A stretch of DNA of 12,838 nt from an uncultured Anaerolineales bacterium (lineage in GTDB: Bacteria > Chloroflexota > Anaerolineae > Anaerolineales > UBA11657). Shown piece after piece: positions 1-6,746 of this stretch (positions are counted from its first letter, which is position 1; each line of letters opens with the position of its first letter). Both the position numbers and the translations under genes were made by a program. The DNA lies in NCBI GenBank assembly GCA_913031335.1, contig CAJWGI010000012.1, forward strand, positions 1 to 12,838, read 5' to 3'. The notes beneath the pieces are model-generated. The model was given only the letters and a program-made list of their open reading frames with translations. It made no database searches and was not told where the DNA came from.

Positions 1-549
1 GGCGCCGAAGTGGGAGTTTTCCCGCCGGTCTCGGGCGGCGAGGACCCGCCAACAATCGTGGAGGTGCGCGCTGGCCCGCTCAGCGTTGATGAGTTTACGG
101 CGGGGATTGTCGGCGCAGCGACCGGCGCGGTGTGCGTGTTCTCCGGAGTAGTGCGCGCGCACACCACGCGCGCCGACGCGCAGCAGCAACCGCACGAAAC
201 CGAGCAGCTGCAATACGAGGCCTACGCTCCCATGGCGGAAGCGAAAATGCAGCAGGTGACCAAAGAGATTCGCGCGCGCTGGCCAGAAGTGGCCGGCATC
301 GCCATCGTGCAACGCACCGGCGCACTGGCGCCGGGCACGCCCACCGTGCTGATTGCCTGCGCGGGGGCGCACCGCGATTCGGGCGTGTTCGCGGCCGCCC
401 GCTACGGCATCGACCGCCTGAAAGAGATTGTGCCGGTGTGGAAGAAGGAAATCGGTCCCGACGGGGCAGCCTGGGTGCAGGGCAAGTACCAGCTCACCCC
501 TGAAGACCACGCCTCGCCCGAAACAGAGCTGGCCGAAAAAACGCAATGA
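1..549 (+). CDS. MoaD-MoaE fusion (MoaX-like molybdopterin synthase), 5' end off window
   Basis: Molybdopterin synthase moves sulfur from the MoaD C-terminal thiocarboxylate onto cyclic pyranopterin monophosphate to make the dithiolene of molybdenum cofactor, in the cytosol. The frame is open from base 1. Its first residues, GAEVGVFPPVSGG, match the end of a MoaD domain, whose Gly-Gly (bases 34-39) is normally C-terminal. A whole MoaE domain follows, from about residue 18. MoaE marks seen: FSGVVRAH with the conserved Arg, the LQYE strand, GAHR, DRLK and VWKKE (the two catalytic lysines of the family). The GTG at base 10 lies inside the MoaD tail and is unlikely to be the true start. M. tuberculosis MoaX is a known fusion of this kind, cleaved after translation at the Gly-Gly. 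The stop overlaps the next gene by four bases. MoaE identity is secure; the fusion is strongly suggested, but the rest of MoaD is outside the window. Confidence 0.9.
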   Translation, partial: GAEVGVFPPVSGGEDPPTIVEVRAGPLSVDEFTAGIVGAATGAVCVFSGVVRAHTTRADAQQQPHETEQLQYEAYAPMAEAKMQQVTKEIRARWPEVAGIAIVQRTGALAPGTPTVLIACAGAHRDSGVFAAARYGIDRLKEIVPVWKKEIGPDGAAWVQGKYQLTPEDHASPETELAEKTQ

Positions 550-941
550 CCGTGTTCGCGCGCGCCTGGTTTTATTGTTCTCCCGGCGAGGACCACCACG
601 GTGTCGGCGAGCGGGTGCGCCAGTCGCTGTGGGCATCCGGGTTGTATTCCCTCTGGCTGGATTCCAGCAGCCGCTCAGCGCCATTTAAAATGGTCGGCGT
701 TCACGGTGACGACCGGCTGGAACTTGAATGGGAACCGGCCACGTGGTTGCGATTGCGGACGCAGGGCGAGGGTACGGCGTTGAGCGACCACGTTGCCTGG
801 GTGCTCGGTCGTGACCCCAGCCTGCGCTTCACAGATCGGCACGGGTGGACGGTGGTGGAATGGCAGCTGCAGAGCAGCGCCGCGCGCTGGCGCGAAATCT
901 CCGGCAACCCGATCTATCAGAACCCGCGCCGCTTCGATTGA
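546..941 (+). CDS. hypothetical protein, translationally coupled to moaDE
   Basis: I do not recognise this 131-residue protein. Its ATG overlaps the TGA of the MoaD-MoaE gene (ATGA), a usual sign of translational coupling, and this fixes the start. It is soluble, with no signal peptide or membrane segment, and unusually rich in tryptophan (nine). The C-terminal half reads like alternating beta strands (LELEWEP, TWLRLRTQ, LRFTDRHGWTVVEWQ) and ends in a basic, Asn/Pro-containing tail. Because it shares an mRNA with molybdopterin synthase, a link to molybdenum cofactor or a molybdoenzyme is possible, but nothing in the sequence shows it. Coding potential is supported by the tight junction and the full-length open frame. 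Confidence 0.6.
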   Translation: MTVFARAWFYCSPGEDHHGVGERVRQSLWASGLYSLWLDSSSRSAPFKMVGVHGDDRLELEWEPATWLRLRTQGEGTALSDHVAWVLGRDPSLRFTDRHGWTVVEWQLQSSAARWREISGNPIYQNPRRFD

Positions 942-970
942 GCGCGCGTGGGCGCCCGCCAATCGCTGAC

Positions 971-1552
971 ATGTCCACTGCGCTTCACGATTTCGCCACC
1001 CTTAAAGCGATGGCGACCGATTTCAACGACTTCGTCCGCTCAGACACGGTATTCTGGCAGCTCTCAGATTCGGGTCCGTTCCTGAAACGCTACCCCAAAT
1101 TTACCGTGGCTGGGCTGCTCTTTTGCCGGCACAAACTCGCCGTGTTCCGGGGGACGCTCCCGGCCGAAAAACAGGCCGAGCTGCAGCAGGTGCAGACAGA
1201 AGTTGACCAGTCGCTATCGAGTTGGCGCTCAAACGTGGAGCGGAAAGCGCTCCGAGAAATCGGCGGTCGCTTGCACTCGTGGGAGTGGTATCTTTCCGAT
1301 TGTCGCGAAGACCCGGGCGATTGCGCAGCGCACTACGCCACAGAGGTGTGCGCCCGCGTTTACATCCACTTTCTGCTGCGGCTGCTCAGCGAGCTGCACG
1401 AGGCCGACGGCGCACGCGCTCAGGTCGGCGCAGCGGATGCTGAATTGCGCACGGTGTTCCGTCCGGGCGCGTTCGTCTGGGAGGCTAACTTGGGCGCAGC
1501 CTTCCCGAGCGAAGAGTACTGGTTTCTGTACGGACGGCCGGGCAGCCCGTAG
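971..1552 (+). CDS. hypothetical protein, 193 aa
   Basis: Unrecognised soluble protein, predicted mainly helical, without signal peptide or membrane segments. Visible traits: an N-terminal acidic/aromatic stretch (FATLKAMATDFNDFVRSDTVFWQL), a short hydrophobic segment with a cysteine (VAGLLFCRHKLAVFRG), a Glu/Gln-rich helix (EKQAELQQVQTEVDQSL), then a Trp- and Cys-containing part (HSWEWYLSDCREDPGDC) and a C-terminal aromatic patch (EEYWFLYG). The ATG at 971 was chosen because the ATG at 845 would overlap the previous gene by about 97 bases. No clear Shine-Dalgarno precedes it. It lies 29 bases after the preceding gene on the same strand and ends 23 bases from the convergent rny stop. Function unknown; probably the last gene of the moaDE transcript. 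Confidence 0.65.
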   Translation: MSTALHDFATLKAMATDFNDFVRSDTVFWQLSDSGPFLKRYPKFTVAGLLFCRHKLAVFRGTLPAEKQAELQQVQTEVDQSLSSWRSNVERKALREIGGRLHSWEWYLSDCREDPGDCAAHYATEVCARVYIHFLLRLLSELHEADGARAQVGAADAELRTVFRPGAFVWEANLGAAFPSEEYWFLYGRPGSP

Positions 1553-1575
1553 CGGGTCATGGTTCGTCCGGCAAG

Positions 1576-3099
1576 CTACTTGGCGAAATCCACCGCGCGT
1601 GTCTCCCGAATCACGGTCACTTTGATTTGACCCGGGTATTGCAGCGTCTCTTCGACTTTTCGAGCCACGTCACGCGCAATCTGTAGTGCGGCTAGGTCAT
1701 CCACCTTTTCCGGGCTGACGATTACGCGCACCTCGCGACCGGCCTGCAGGGCGAAAGCCTCCCCCACGCCTTCGGTCGAACAGGCGATTTCCTCCAGCGC
1801 GCGGATACGCTTGACGTACTGCTCCAGGTTCTCGCGGCGGGCCCCGGGGCGCGCACCGGAGATAGCATCCGCCACCTCCACAATGGTCGCCTCCAGACAT
1901 TCTTGATCGACCTCCTGGTGATGGGCGGCCACGGCGTTGCACACCACCGGGGAAACTCCGTAGCGGCGGCAGATTTCCGCCCCGATGGCGGCGTGCGTAC
2001 CCTCCACTTCGTGATCGACGGCCTTACCTAGATCGTGCAGCAGCCCGCCCGCTTTGGCCACCTCCACATTTGCGCCAATCTCCGCGGCAATCACCCCCGC
2101 GAGTCGCGCGGACTCCACGGCATGCGCATGTTGGTCTTGACCGTATGAGGTGCGGAACTTAAGTTTACCCACAAGCCGCAGGATTTCAGGTCGCAGGCCG
2201 GGCACACCGGCATCGTAGGCAGCGCGTTCGCCCTCCTCTTTTATGATCACTTCCACTTCTTTTTTCGATTTCTCCACTGTTTTCTCGATCTGAGTGGGGT
2301 GAATGCGCCCATCCAGAATGAGTTTGGTGAGCGCCCGCCGGGCGACCTCCCGGCGCACCGGGTCAAATGAAGCCACCATGACCGCTTCCGGCGTATCGTC
2401 CACCATCACATCCACCCCGGCGGCTTGCTCGAAGGCGCGGATGTTGCGCCCGTTGCGCCCGATGATACGCCCCTTGATATCGTCTGAAGGAATTGGGACA
2501 GTGGAGATGGAATGCTCCGAGACCTGTTCGCTGGCAACGCGCTGCATGGCCACCACCAGCAGTTTTCGGGCGCGGTTTTCGCTTTCGATTTTGGCTTCCT
2601 CTTCGATCCGTCGAATCACGCGCGCCATATCGTCGCGGGATTCCTTTTCAACAGCCGCTATGAGCTCCTCTTTGGCCTCCCTTGCGGTGAGTCCGGCGAC
2701 GCGCTCTACCTCCAGCAGCTGTTGTTGTTGTTGCTGCTCCAGTTCTCGCGCCTGCTTGTCGAACGCGCTCTGGCGTTTACCCAATTCGTTCTCACGCTTT
2801 TCCACCTTGTCGGCGCGTTTTTCCGTCTCCCCGCGCCGCTGGTCCAACCGAGATTCCTCGCGCTGCACGTCTCGACGGCGGCCGGAAAGTTCTTGCTCCA
2901 ACTCATCGCGGCGACGATGCAGCGCCTCCTTCGCCTGCATTTCAATGTCGCGCTCCTTCTGGTGCATAGCCGCATCCATCCGCTCCCGTTCGGCCTGCAG
3001 CTGCACGCCAGCAGCGCGGCTCTGGTAACGGTACATCAGGAACCCCACCAGCGCTCCCAGAACAAGCGCCACCGGAATCACAACCATTGTGAAATCCAT
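1576..3099 (-). CDS. rny: Ribonuclease Y (membrane-anchored endoribonuclease)
   Basis: RNase Y starts mRNA decay by endonucleolytic cleavage at the inner face of the membrane. The 507-residue length is normal for the family. Domains in order: an N-terminal transmembrane segment (about residues 5-23), a long charged coiled coil (about 30-190), a KH domain with the GxxG loop at 214-217 (GRNG), an HD domain (about 320-415) with H326, H355-D356 and D411 as the likely metal ligands, and the conserved C-terminal domain ending in PGQIKVTVIRET. The start is supported by GAGGA seven bases upstream, which lies inside the 3' end of recX; only three bases separate the recX stop from this ATG. A run of six glutamines (122-127) interrupts the coiled coil. 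It is co-transcribed with recX and probably recA. Identification is secure. Confidence 0.97.
   Translation of the reverse strand: MDFTMVVIPVALVLGALVGFLMYRYQSRAAGVQLQAERERMDAAMHQKERDIEMQAKEALHRRRDELEQELSGRRRDVQREESRLDQRRGETEKRADKVEKRENELGKRQSAFDKQARELEQQQQQQLLEVERVAGLTAREAKEELIAAVEKESRDDMARVIRRIEEEAKIESENRARKLLVVAMQRVASEQVSEHSISTVPIPSDDIKGRIIGRNGRNIRAFEQAAGVDVMVDDTPEAVMVASFDPVRREVARRALTKLILDGRIHPTQIEKTVEKSKKEVEVIIKEEGERAAYDAGVPGLRPEILRLVGKLKFRTSYGQDQHAHAVESARLAGVIAAEIGANVEVAKAGGLLHDLGKAVDHEVEGTHAAIGAEICRRYGVSPVVCNAVAAHHQEVDQECLEATIVEVADAISGARPGARRENLEQYVKRIRALEEIACSTEGVGEAFALQAGREVRVIVSPEKVDDLAALQIARDVARKVEETLQYPGQIKVTVIRETRAVDFAK
2719..2736 (-). repeat. CAG/CAA triplet tract in rny (six glutamines)
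   Basis: Six consecutive Gln codons (CAG, four CAA, CAG) form a short triplet repeat in the coiled-coil part of RNase Y, residues 122-127. The four identical CAA codons form the core. It is in frame, so loss or gain of a unit would change coiled-coil length without breaking the gene. Confidence 0.7.
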
Positions 3100-3102
3100 A
3101 AC

Positions 3103-3732
3103 TTAATCCTCGTTGTCGTTTGTTTCTGCCATCAGTTCATCGATAACATCATTGATAATCTCGTACTCGAATCCGCGCCGTGCCAGGAATTCTCGCAGCT
3201 TACGATGCCGTTCGTGCGCGGGCAAACCCTGCGACCGCAGCGCTTTCTTCTCAGCGGCCAGACGAGCGCCCGCCGGCTCATCCACATCCTCCAGCACAGC
3301 TTCAATTTCCTCATCAGACACGCCTTTCTGGCGCAATTCCACGCGCAACGCGCGCCGGCCGCGCGGCCGAAAGGTACATCTGTTCTCCACCCAGAACGCG
3401 GCGAAGACCGCATCATCAATCAGCTTCGCCGCGCGCAGCCGTTGCATCACTGCCTGCGCCACCTCCTGCGGCAACCCATGCCGCGCCAGCCGTGTGCGCA
3501 CTTCCGCCTCAGACCGCGGTCGGTGCTCCAGAAAGCACAGCGCCTTCTCGTGCGCCTTTTCCACCTCATCGGCAGAGCGCAAGTGAGCGATTTCGCTCGC
3601 CGAGAGTGGCTGGCCCACGCTCAGGTCATGTGCGTGCCGCAGCGCGAGTCCGAAAGCAAACTCGCCATCCAGATACAGATTCACGCGGTGCCTAGCGCGC
3701 TTTTGCGGCTTCAGCGCAGTGATAGTGCCCAT
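3103..3732 (-). CDS. recX: Regulatory protein RecX
   Basis: RecX binds RecA filaments and modulates, usually inhibits, recombinase and coprotease activity. The 209-residue protein has the family's N-terminal ITALKPQKRARHRVNLYLDGEFAFGL stretch, then tandem three-helix modules: about 57-102 (EKALCFLEHRPRSEAEVRTRLARHG), 105-150 (IDDAVFAAFWVENRCTFRPRGRRALRVELRQKG) and 155-200 (KALRSQGLPAHERHRKLREFLARRGF). The ATG at 3732 is preceded by GGGGAG, and its position matches the family N-terminus. It lies downstream of recA on the same strand, the common arrangement. An intrinsic terminator sits immediately before its ribosome binding site, so most recA transcripts should stop before recX. Its end nearly abuts rny. 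Identification is secure. Confidence 0.95.
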   Translation of the reverse strand: MGTITALKPQKRARHRVNLYLDGEFAFGLALRHAHDLSVGQPLSASEIAHLRSADEVEKAHEKALCFLEHRPRSEAEVRTRLARHGLPQEVAQAVMQRLRAAKLIDDAVFAAFWVENRCTFRPRGRRALRVELRQKGVSDEEIEAVLEDVDEPAGARLAAEKKALRSQGLPAHERHRKLREFLARRGFEYEIINDVIDELMAETNDNED

Positions 3733-3746
3733 GCACTCCCCGAATC

Positions 3747-3774
3747 AAAAAAACCGTGACATGAATGTCACGGT
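3747..3774 (-). terminator. Intrinsic terminator/attenuator before recX
   Basis: On the minus strand a perfect inverted repeat (CCGTGACAT/ATGTCACGG, arms at 3754-3762 and 3765-3773, realistic loop UUCA) is followed at once by seven T residues. This is a canonical Rho-independent terminator for transcripts coming from recA. Its T tract ends about seven bases before the GGGGAG ribosome binding site of recX, so it separates recA from recX-rny. Read-through would give low recX levels, as is known for the E. coli recA-recX terminator. The stem also lies close enough to influence recX initiation in read-through RNA. Confidence 0.85.
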
Positions 3775-4079
3775 CATCGCCCGAAACCGACGCTTCCGCG
3801 CCGGTAGCGTCACTGCCAGACCACTCTGCGTGATGTTGAATATACCGCCGGAGCCCGCGAATTATGTCGCAGATCGCCCAGTGCGGAAAATGAAAATCAG
3901 AAAAGCCAGAATCGTTGCTGCAATTATCCTGTCGATTTCACTGCGTTCGTTCTCTGCTCGATTCTCACTTGTTTATTCAAACACCTGCGCCCGTCTCGTT
4001 CGAGAAAGGCGTCACAGCATAATCCGACGTGTTCGCCTGCCAAGTTTCGGTCTGGCGACGACCGTGCCGCCGATTTCTC

Positions 4080-4141
4080 CCGGCAGCTGTTGCCACCCAC
4101 ACTGGGTGGCCCCGCTCACCCACAGCTGCCGGCCGGCAGCT
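4080..4141 (-). repeat. Three-armed palindrome cluster in the recA 3' region
   Basis: Arm A (4080-4090, CCGGCAGCTGT) is perfectly complementary to arm B (4122-4132, ACAGCTGCCGG). Between them sits a second perfect hairpin, GCCACCCA/TGGGTGGC (4092-4099 and 4103-4110, loop of three). Arm C (4133-4141, CCGGCAGCT) repeats the start of arm A, and with arm B forms an uninterrupted 18-base palindrome at 4124-4141. Arm B can therefore pair with A or with C, but not both. There is no T tract next to it. It may be a REP-like extragenic palindrome, an RNA 3'-end stabiliser, or part of a switch acting with the downstream terminator. Confidence 0.7.
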
Positions 4142-4162
4142 CGTTGGGGTCGGGCTGATCGA

Positions 4163-4197
4163 GTGCGGACGCTCCCTTTCGGGCGTCTATTCCGCAC
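4163..4197 (-). other. Hairpin over the recA stop codon
   Basis: On the minus strand GTGCG pairs with CGCAC (outer stem) and GACGCCC with GGGAGCGTC (inner stem, one bulged A), closed by a GAAA tetraloop of the stable GNRA type. The structure spans the last recA codons and its TAG stop at 4187-4189. No T run follows, so it is not an intrinsic terminator by itself. It could protect the recA message from 3' exonucleases. Confidence 0.5.
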
Positions 4198-5227
4198 CCG
4201 CTTCATCATCCTCGTCTGTCTCTATTGGCTCCGACCTATACGGAGCGGCAATCTCTTGAACAGCTTTTTCAATCTCGGATGCGACCTCTGCGTTCTCCTT
4301 TAGGAACCGCTTTGAGTTCTCACGGCCCTGTCCCAACCGAGTTTCCCTATAACTGTAAAACGCGCCGCGCTTGTCGATGATTTCGTGTTCCACGCCCAGG
4401 TCAAGCAAATCACCGGTTTTGCTGATGCCCTCAGCATACATGATGTCAAACTCAGCCTGTCGGAAAGGCGGAGCGACTTTGTTTTTCGTCACGCGCACGC
4501 GGATGCGGTTGCCCATCATCTGCTGCCCATCCTTGATTGCCTGCAAGCGGCGCACATCCAAGCGCACGCTGGCGTAATACTTCAGCGCCTGACCGCCAGT
4601 AGTGGTCTCCGGGTTTCCGAACATCACGCCTATTTTTTGGCGCAACTGATTGGTAAACACCATGGCTGTGTTCGATTGCTTAATCGCTCCGGAGAGTTTG
4701 CGCAGGGCCTGACTCATCAGCCGTGCTTGGTTTCCCATCGTGGCGTCGCCCATATCGCCTTCCAGTTCGGCGCGCGGCACCAGGGCGGCCACAGAGTCGA
4801 TTACAATCACGTCGATCGCGCCGGAGCGCACCAGCGAATCTGCAATTTCCAGCGCCTGCTCCCCCGTGTCGGGCTGGGCGATGTACATATTTTCTATATC
4901 CACGCCCACTTTTTCAGCGTAAGTCGGATCCAGCGCGTGTTCCATATCTATGAAGGCGCACACGCCGCCGGCTCTCTGAGCTTCGGCCACAATGTGCTGG
5001 CAGAGGGTGGTTTTGCCGGACGCCTCCGGCCCGTAAATCTCGGTCACGCGCCCGCGCGGAATGCCGCCGATGCCCAGTGCAATATCGAGCGAGATAGAAC
5101 CGGTGGAAATGGCTTCCACCGCAAACGTAGCAGCATCACCTAATCGCATCAATGCCCCCTCGCCAAAACGTTTCTGTATCTGCGAAAGCGTGGTCTCTAA
5201 CGCTTTTTCACGGCCACTCTTGCTCAT
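4187..5227 (-). CDS. recA: Recombinase RecA
   Basis: RecA forms ATP-dependent filaments on single-stranded DNA, carries out strand exchange and triggers LexA self-cleavage. At 346 residues it is of usual length. Seen: Walker A GPEASGKT at 66-73, catalytic Glu at 96 in [10 protein letters not shown], Walker B IVIDS at 141-145, the L1 loop [10 protein letters not shown] at 156-165, the L2 loop from [16 protein letters not shown] to TTTGG at 192-212, [24 protein letters not shown] region (here YAEGIS), and an acidic C-terminal tail ([11 protein letters not shown]). The ATG at 5227 was chosen over one 29 codons upstream because [10 protein letters not shown] matches the family N-terminus and GGAGA lies eight bases before it. 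The upstream extension would also run through the promoter. It is divergent from gltA and heads the recA-recX-rny group. Confidence 0.98.
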   Translation of the reverse strand: MSKSGREKALETTLSQIQKRFGEGALMRLGDAATFAVEAISTGSISLDIALGIGGIPRGRVTEIYGPEASGKTTLCQHIVAEAQRAGGVCAFIDMEHALDPTYAEKVGVDIENMYIAQPDTGEQALEIADSLVRSGAIDVIVIDSVAALVPRAELEGDMGDATMGNQARLMSQALRKLSGAIKQSNTAMVFTNQLRQKIGVMFGNPETTTGGQALKYYASVRLDVRRLQAIKDGQQMMGNRIRVRVTKNKVAPPFRQAEFDIMYAEGISKTGDLLDLGVEHEIIDKRGAFYSYRETRLGQGRENSKRFLKENAEVASEIEKAVQEIAAPYRSEPIETDEDDEAGAE

Positions 5228-5250
5228 TGGAGTGTCTCCGGAAGAACCTG

Positions 5251-5285
5251 AAACACAGTTTACCGTATTCTTGGGTACAGCGCAA
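5251..5285 (-). promoter_or_regulatory. Candidate recA promoter with overlapping palindrome
   Basis: On the minus strand, TTGCGC (5280-5285) and TAAACT (5257-5262) lie 17 bases apart, upstream of recA. Each matches the sigma-70 type consensus only partly. The -10 overlaps a perfect small palindrome, AAAC-ACA-GTTT (5251-5261). An operator over the promoter is what one expects for an SOS-controlled recA, but this motif does not match the E. coli or B. subtilis LexA boxes closely, so operator identity is conjecture. Confidence 0.35.
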
Positions 5286-5320
5286 ATGAAAGTGAGATGC
5301 CTACGCTTGCCCACTTCGTG

Positions 5321-5326
5321 TATAAT
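5321..5326 (+). promoter_or_regulatory. Consensus -10 box, candidate gltA promoter
   Basis: A perfect TATAAT lies about 95 bases before the preferred gltA start and is preceded directly by TG, which may help in the absence of a good -35. The hexamers 16-18 bases upstream (for example TGCCTA) match poorly. It would give a leader of about 88 bases holding two small stem-loops (AGATTC/GAATCT at 5329-5351 and GGGTG/CACCC at 5364-5378). Confidence 0.4.
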
Positions 5327-5420
5327 CCAGATTCAATCCCGACCGGAATCTCACATGTCTCACGGGTGTTGTCCACCCCTGCACTAGAGGTTCCGCGCGG
5401 TGGAAAACGAGGATAACGCC

Positions 5421-6710
5421 GTGACGGAAGATACCCTGACAATCACTGACAACCGCACTGGACGCACTTACGAAATCGCCGTCCAGAACGACACCATCCG
5501 TGCGCTCGACTTGCGCCAGATAAAGGTGCATGATGATGATTTCGGCATGATGTCGTACGACCCCGCCTACACAAATACGGCCTCATGCAGCAGCCGAATT
5601 ACCTTCGTCGATGGAGACAAGGGTGTGCTCAGATATCGAGGCTACCCGATCGAGCAGCTGGCTGAGCAAAGCAGCTTTCTGGAGGTGGCTTATCTGCTCA
5701 TCTACGGTGAATTGCCCGATGCAGCGCAATTAGAGCACTGGGAAGAACGGGTGATGCATCACACCTTCGTCCACGAGAACCTGGCGAAGTTGATGCAGTC
5801 ATTCCGTTACGACGCTCACCCGATGGGAATGCTCATTGGCACGATTGCGGCCATGTCCACGTTGCACGCGGATTCGAAGGATGTTCACGATGAGAAATCC
5901 CGTCAGAAACAAATCTGGCGAATTCTGGGCAAGCTTCCCACCGTGGCTGCCTTCGCGTATCGGCGCCGCATCGGGCGTCCATACAACTATCCTGATAGCT
6001 CGCTCGCGTACACCGCGAATTTGCTCTACATGATGGATTACATGAATCAAAGCGACTACCAGGTCAACCCGGTACGGGCCAAAGCGCTGGACGTGCTCTT
6101 CATTCTGCATGCAGACCATGAGCAAAATTGCTCCACCTCCGTCATGCGCGGAATTGGCTCCAGCCACGCCGACCCATACAGCGCGATGGCCGGGGCCGCC
6201 GCCGCTCTGTATGGCCCGCTGCACGGCGGCGCAAACGAAGCAGTATTGCGCATGCTAAATGAAATCAGCACGGTGAAAAACATCCCCGCATACATCGAAA
6301 AAGTCAAGGCGGGGGAATTCCGCTTGATGGGATTCGGGCACCGCGTTTACAAGAACTACGACCCGCGCGCCCGCATCATCAAGAAAGTGGCCGAGGACGT
6401 ACTGGCCGAAACCGGCCGTAATTCGCTCCTGGATATCGCGCTGGAATTGGAGCGCATTGCGCTGGAGGATGAATATTTCCTCTCGCGGCGACTGTACCCC
6501 AATGTTGATTTTTACAGCGGCATCATTTATCAGGCGATGGGCTTCCCAGTGGATATGTTCCCAGTGCTGTTCGCTCTTGGCCGCGCCCCCGGCTGGCTCG
6601 CTCAATGGCTTGAGTTTATTGATGACCCCGAGCAGCGCATCGCCCGCCCGCGCCAGGTGTTCGCCGGCCCGGAGCAGCGCGATTATCTACCGCTGGCACA
6701 ACGCGGTTAA
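5421..6710 (+). CDS. gltA: Citrate synthase
   Basis: Condenses oxaloacetate and acetyl-CoA to citrate, the entry step of the TCA cycle, in the cytosol. The 429-residue protein is a full-length bacterial citrate synthase. It starts with the beta-rich segment TLTITDNRTGRTYEI, followed by GVLRYRGYPIEQLA. The catalytic residues are seen as His268 in GPLHGGANE, His307 in MGFGHRVYKNYDPRA and Asp363 in NVDFYSGIIYQAMG; the signature HADHEQNCSTS is intact. Two GTG starts are possible. The one at 5421 has GAGGA seven bases upstream and gives a family-like N-terminus, so it is preferred; the one at 5400 has AGAGG nine bases upstream and adds seven residues. It is divergent from recA with a shared promoter region. 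Some relatives act as 2-methylcitrate synthases, which cannot be excluded from motifs alone. Confidence 0.95.
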   Translation: MTEDTLTITDNRTGRTYEIAVQNDTIRALDLRQIKVHDDDFGMMSYDPAYTNTASCSSRITFVDGDKGVLRYRGYPIEQLAEQSSFLEVAYLLIYGELPDAAQLEHWEERVMHHTFVHENLAKLMQSFRYDAHPMGMLIGTIAAMSTLHADSKDVHDEKSRQKQIWRILGKLPTVAAFAYRRRIGRPYNYPDSSLAYTANLLYMMDYMNQSDYQVNPVRAKALDVLFILHADHEQNCSTSVMRGIGSSHADPYSAMAGAAAALYGPLHGGANEAVLRMLNEISTVKNIPAYIEKVKAGEFRLMGFGHRVYKNYDPRARIIKKVAEDVLAETGRNSLLDIALELERIALEDEYFLSRRLYPNVDFYSGIIYQAMGFPVDMFPVLFALGRAPGWLAQWLEFIDDPEQRIARPRQVFAGPEQRDYLPLAQRG

Positions 6711-6746
6711 GACAGTCCCACGCCGCAGCGGCCGCACACCGCCACT

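Larger units (their letters stand above)
3733..4186 (-). other. Structured recA-recX spacer, no gene
   Basis: This stretch of about 450 bases lies between the recA stop and the recX start. The frames crossing it are short or run antisense through recX and recA; none has a believable start, codon use or recognisable protein. It is more A+T-rich between about 3880 and 3990 than its neighbours. It holds, from recA towards recX: most of a hairpin that reaches back over the recA stop, the three-armed palindrome cluster at 4080-4141, small inverted repeats at 3994-4005 (TCTCG/CGAGA) and 3970-3981 (GTTT/AAAC), and the intrinsic terminator at 3747-3774. A weak promoter-like pair on the minus strand (TTTCCG, 17 bases, CATAAT, near 3861-3889) could start a short leader or recX transcript, but this is doubtful. 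Confidence 0.6.

Noticed and set aside
845..970. Longer start for the 193-residue protein
   Set aside because: It would overlap the upstream gene by about 97 bases, and the added residues look like out-of-frame translation.
1531..1570. Possible bidirectional terminator between the convergent genes (CGGAC/GTCCG and CCCG/CGGG)
   Set aside because: The stems are short, the loop is long, and there is no T tract on either strand.
2512..3759. Long plus-strand open frame (415 codons) antisense to rny and recX
   Set aside because: It is a shadow of two secure genes in GC-rich DNA; its Leu/His/Arg-rich translation resembles no protein.
3719..4303. Plus-strand open frame of 194 codons across the recA-recX spacer
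   Set aside because: It overlaps the start of recX and the end of recA antisense, its protein looks like random Arg/Ser-rich translation, and no family pattern is seen.
5228..5314. N-terminal extension of recA by 29 residues
   Set aside because: The extra residues do not match RecA, they cross the probable promoter, and the internal ATG has a proper ribosome binding site and family N-terminus.
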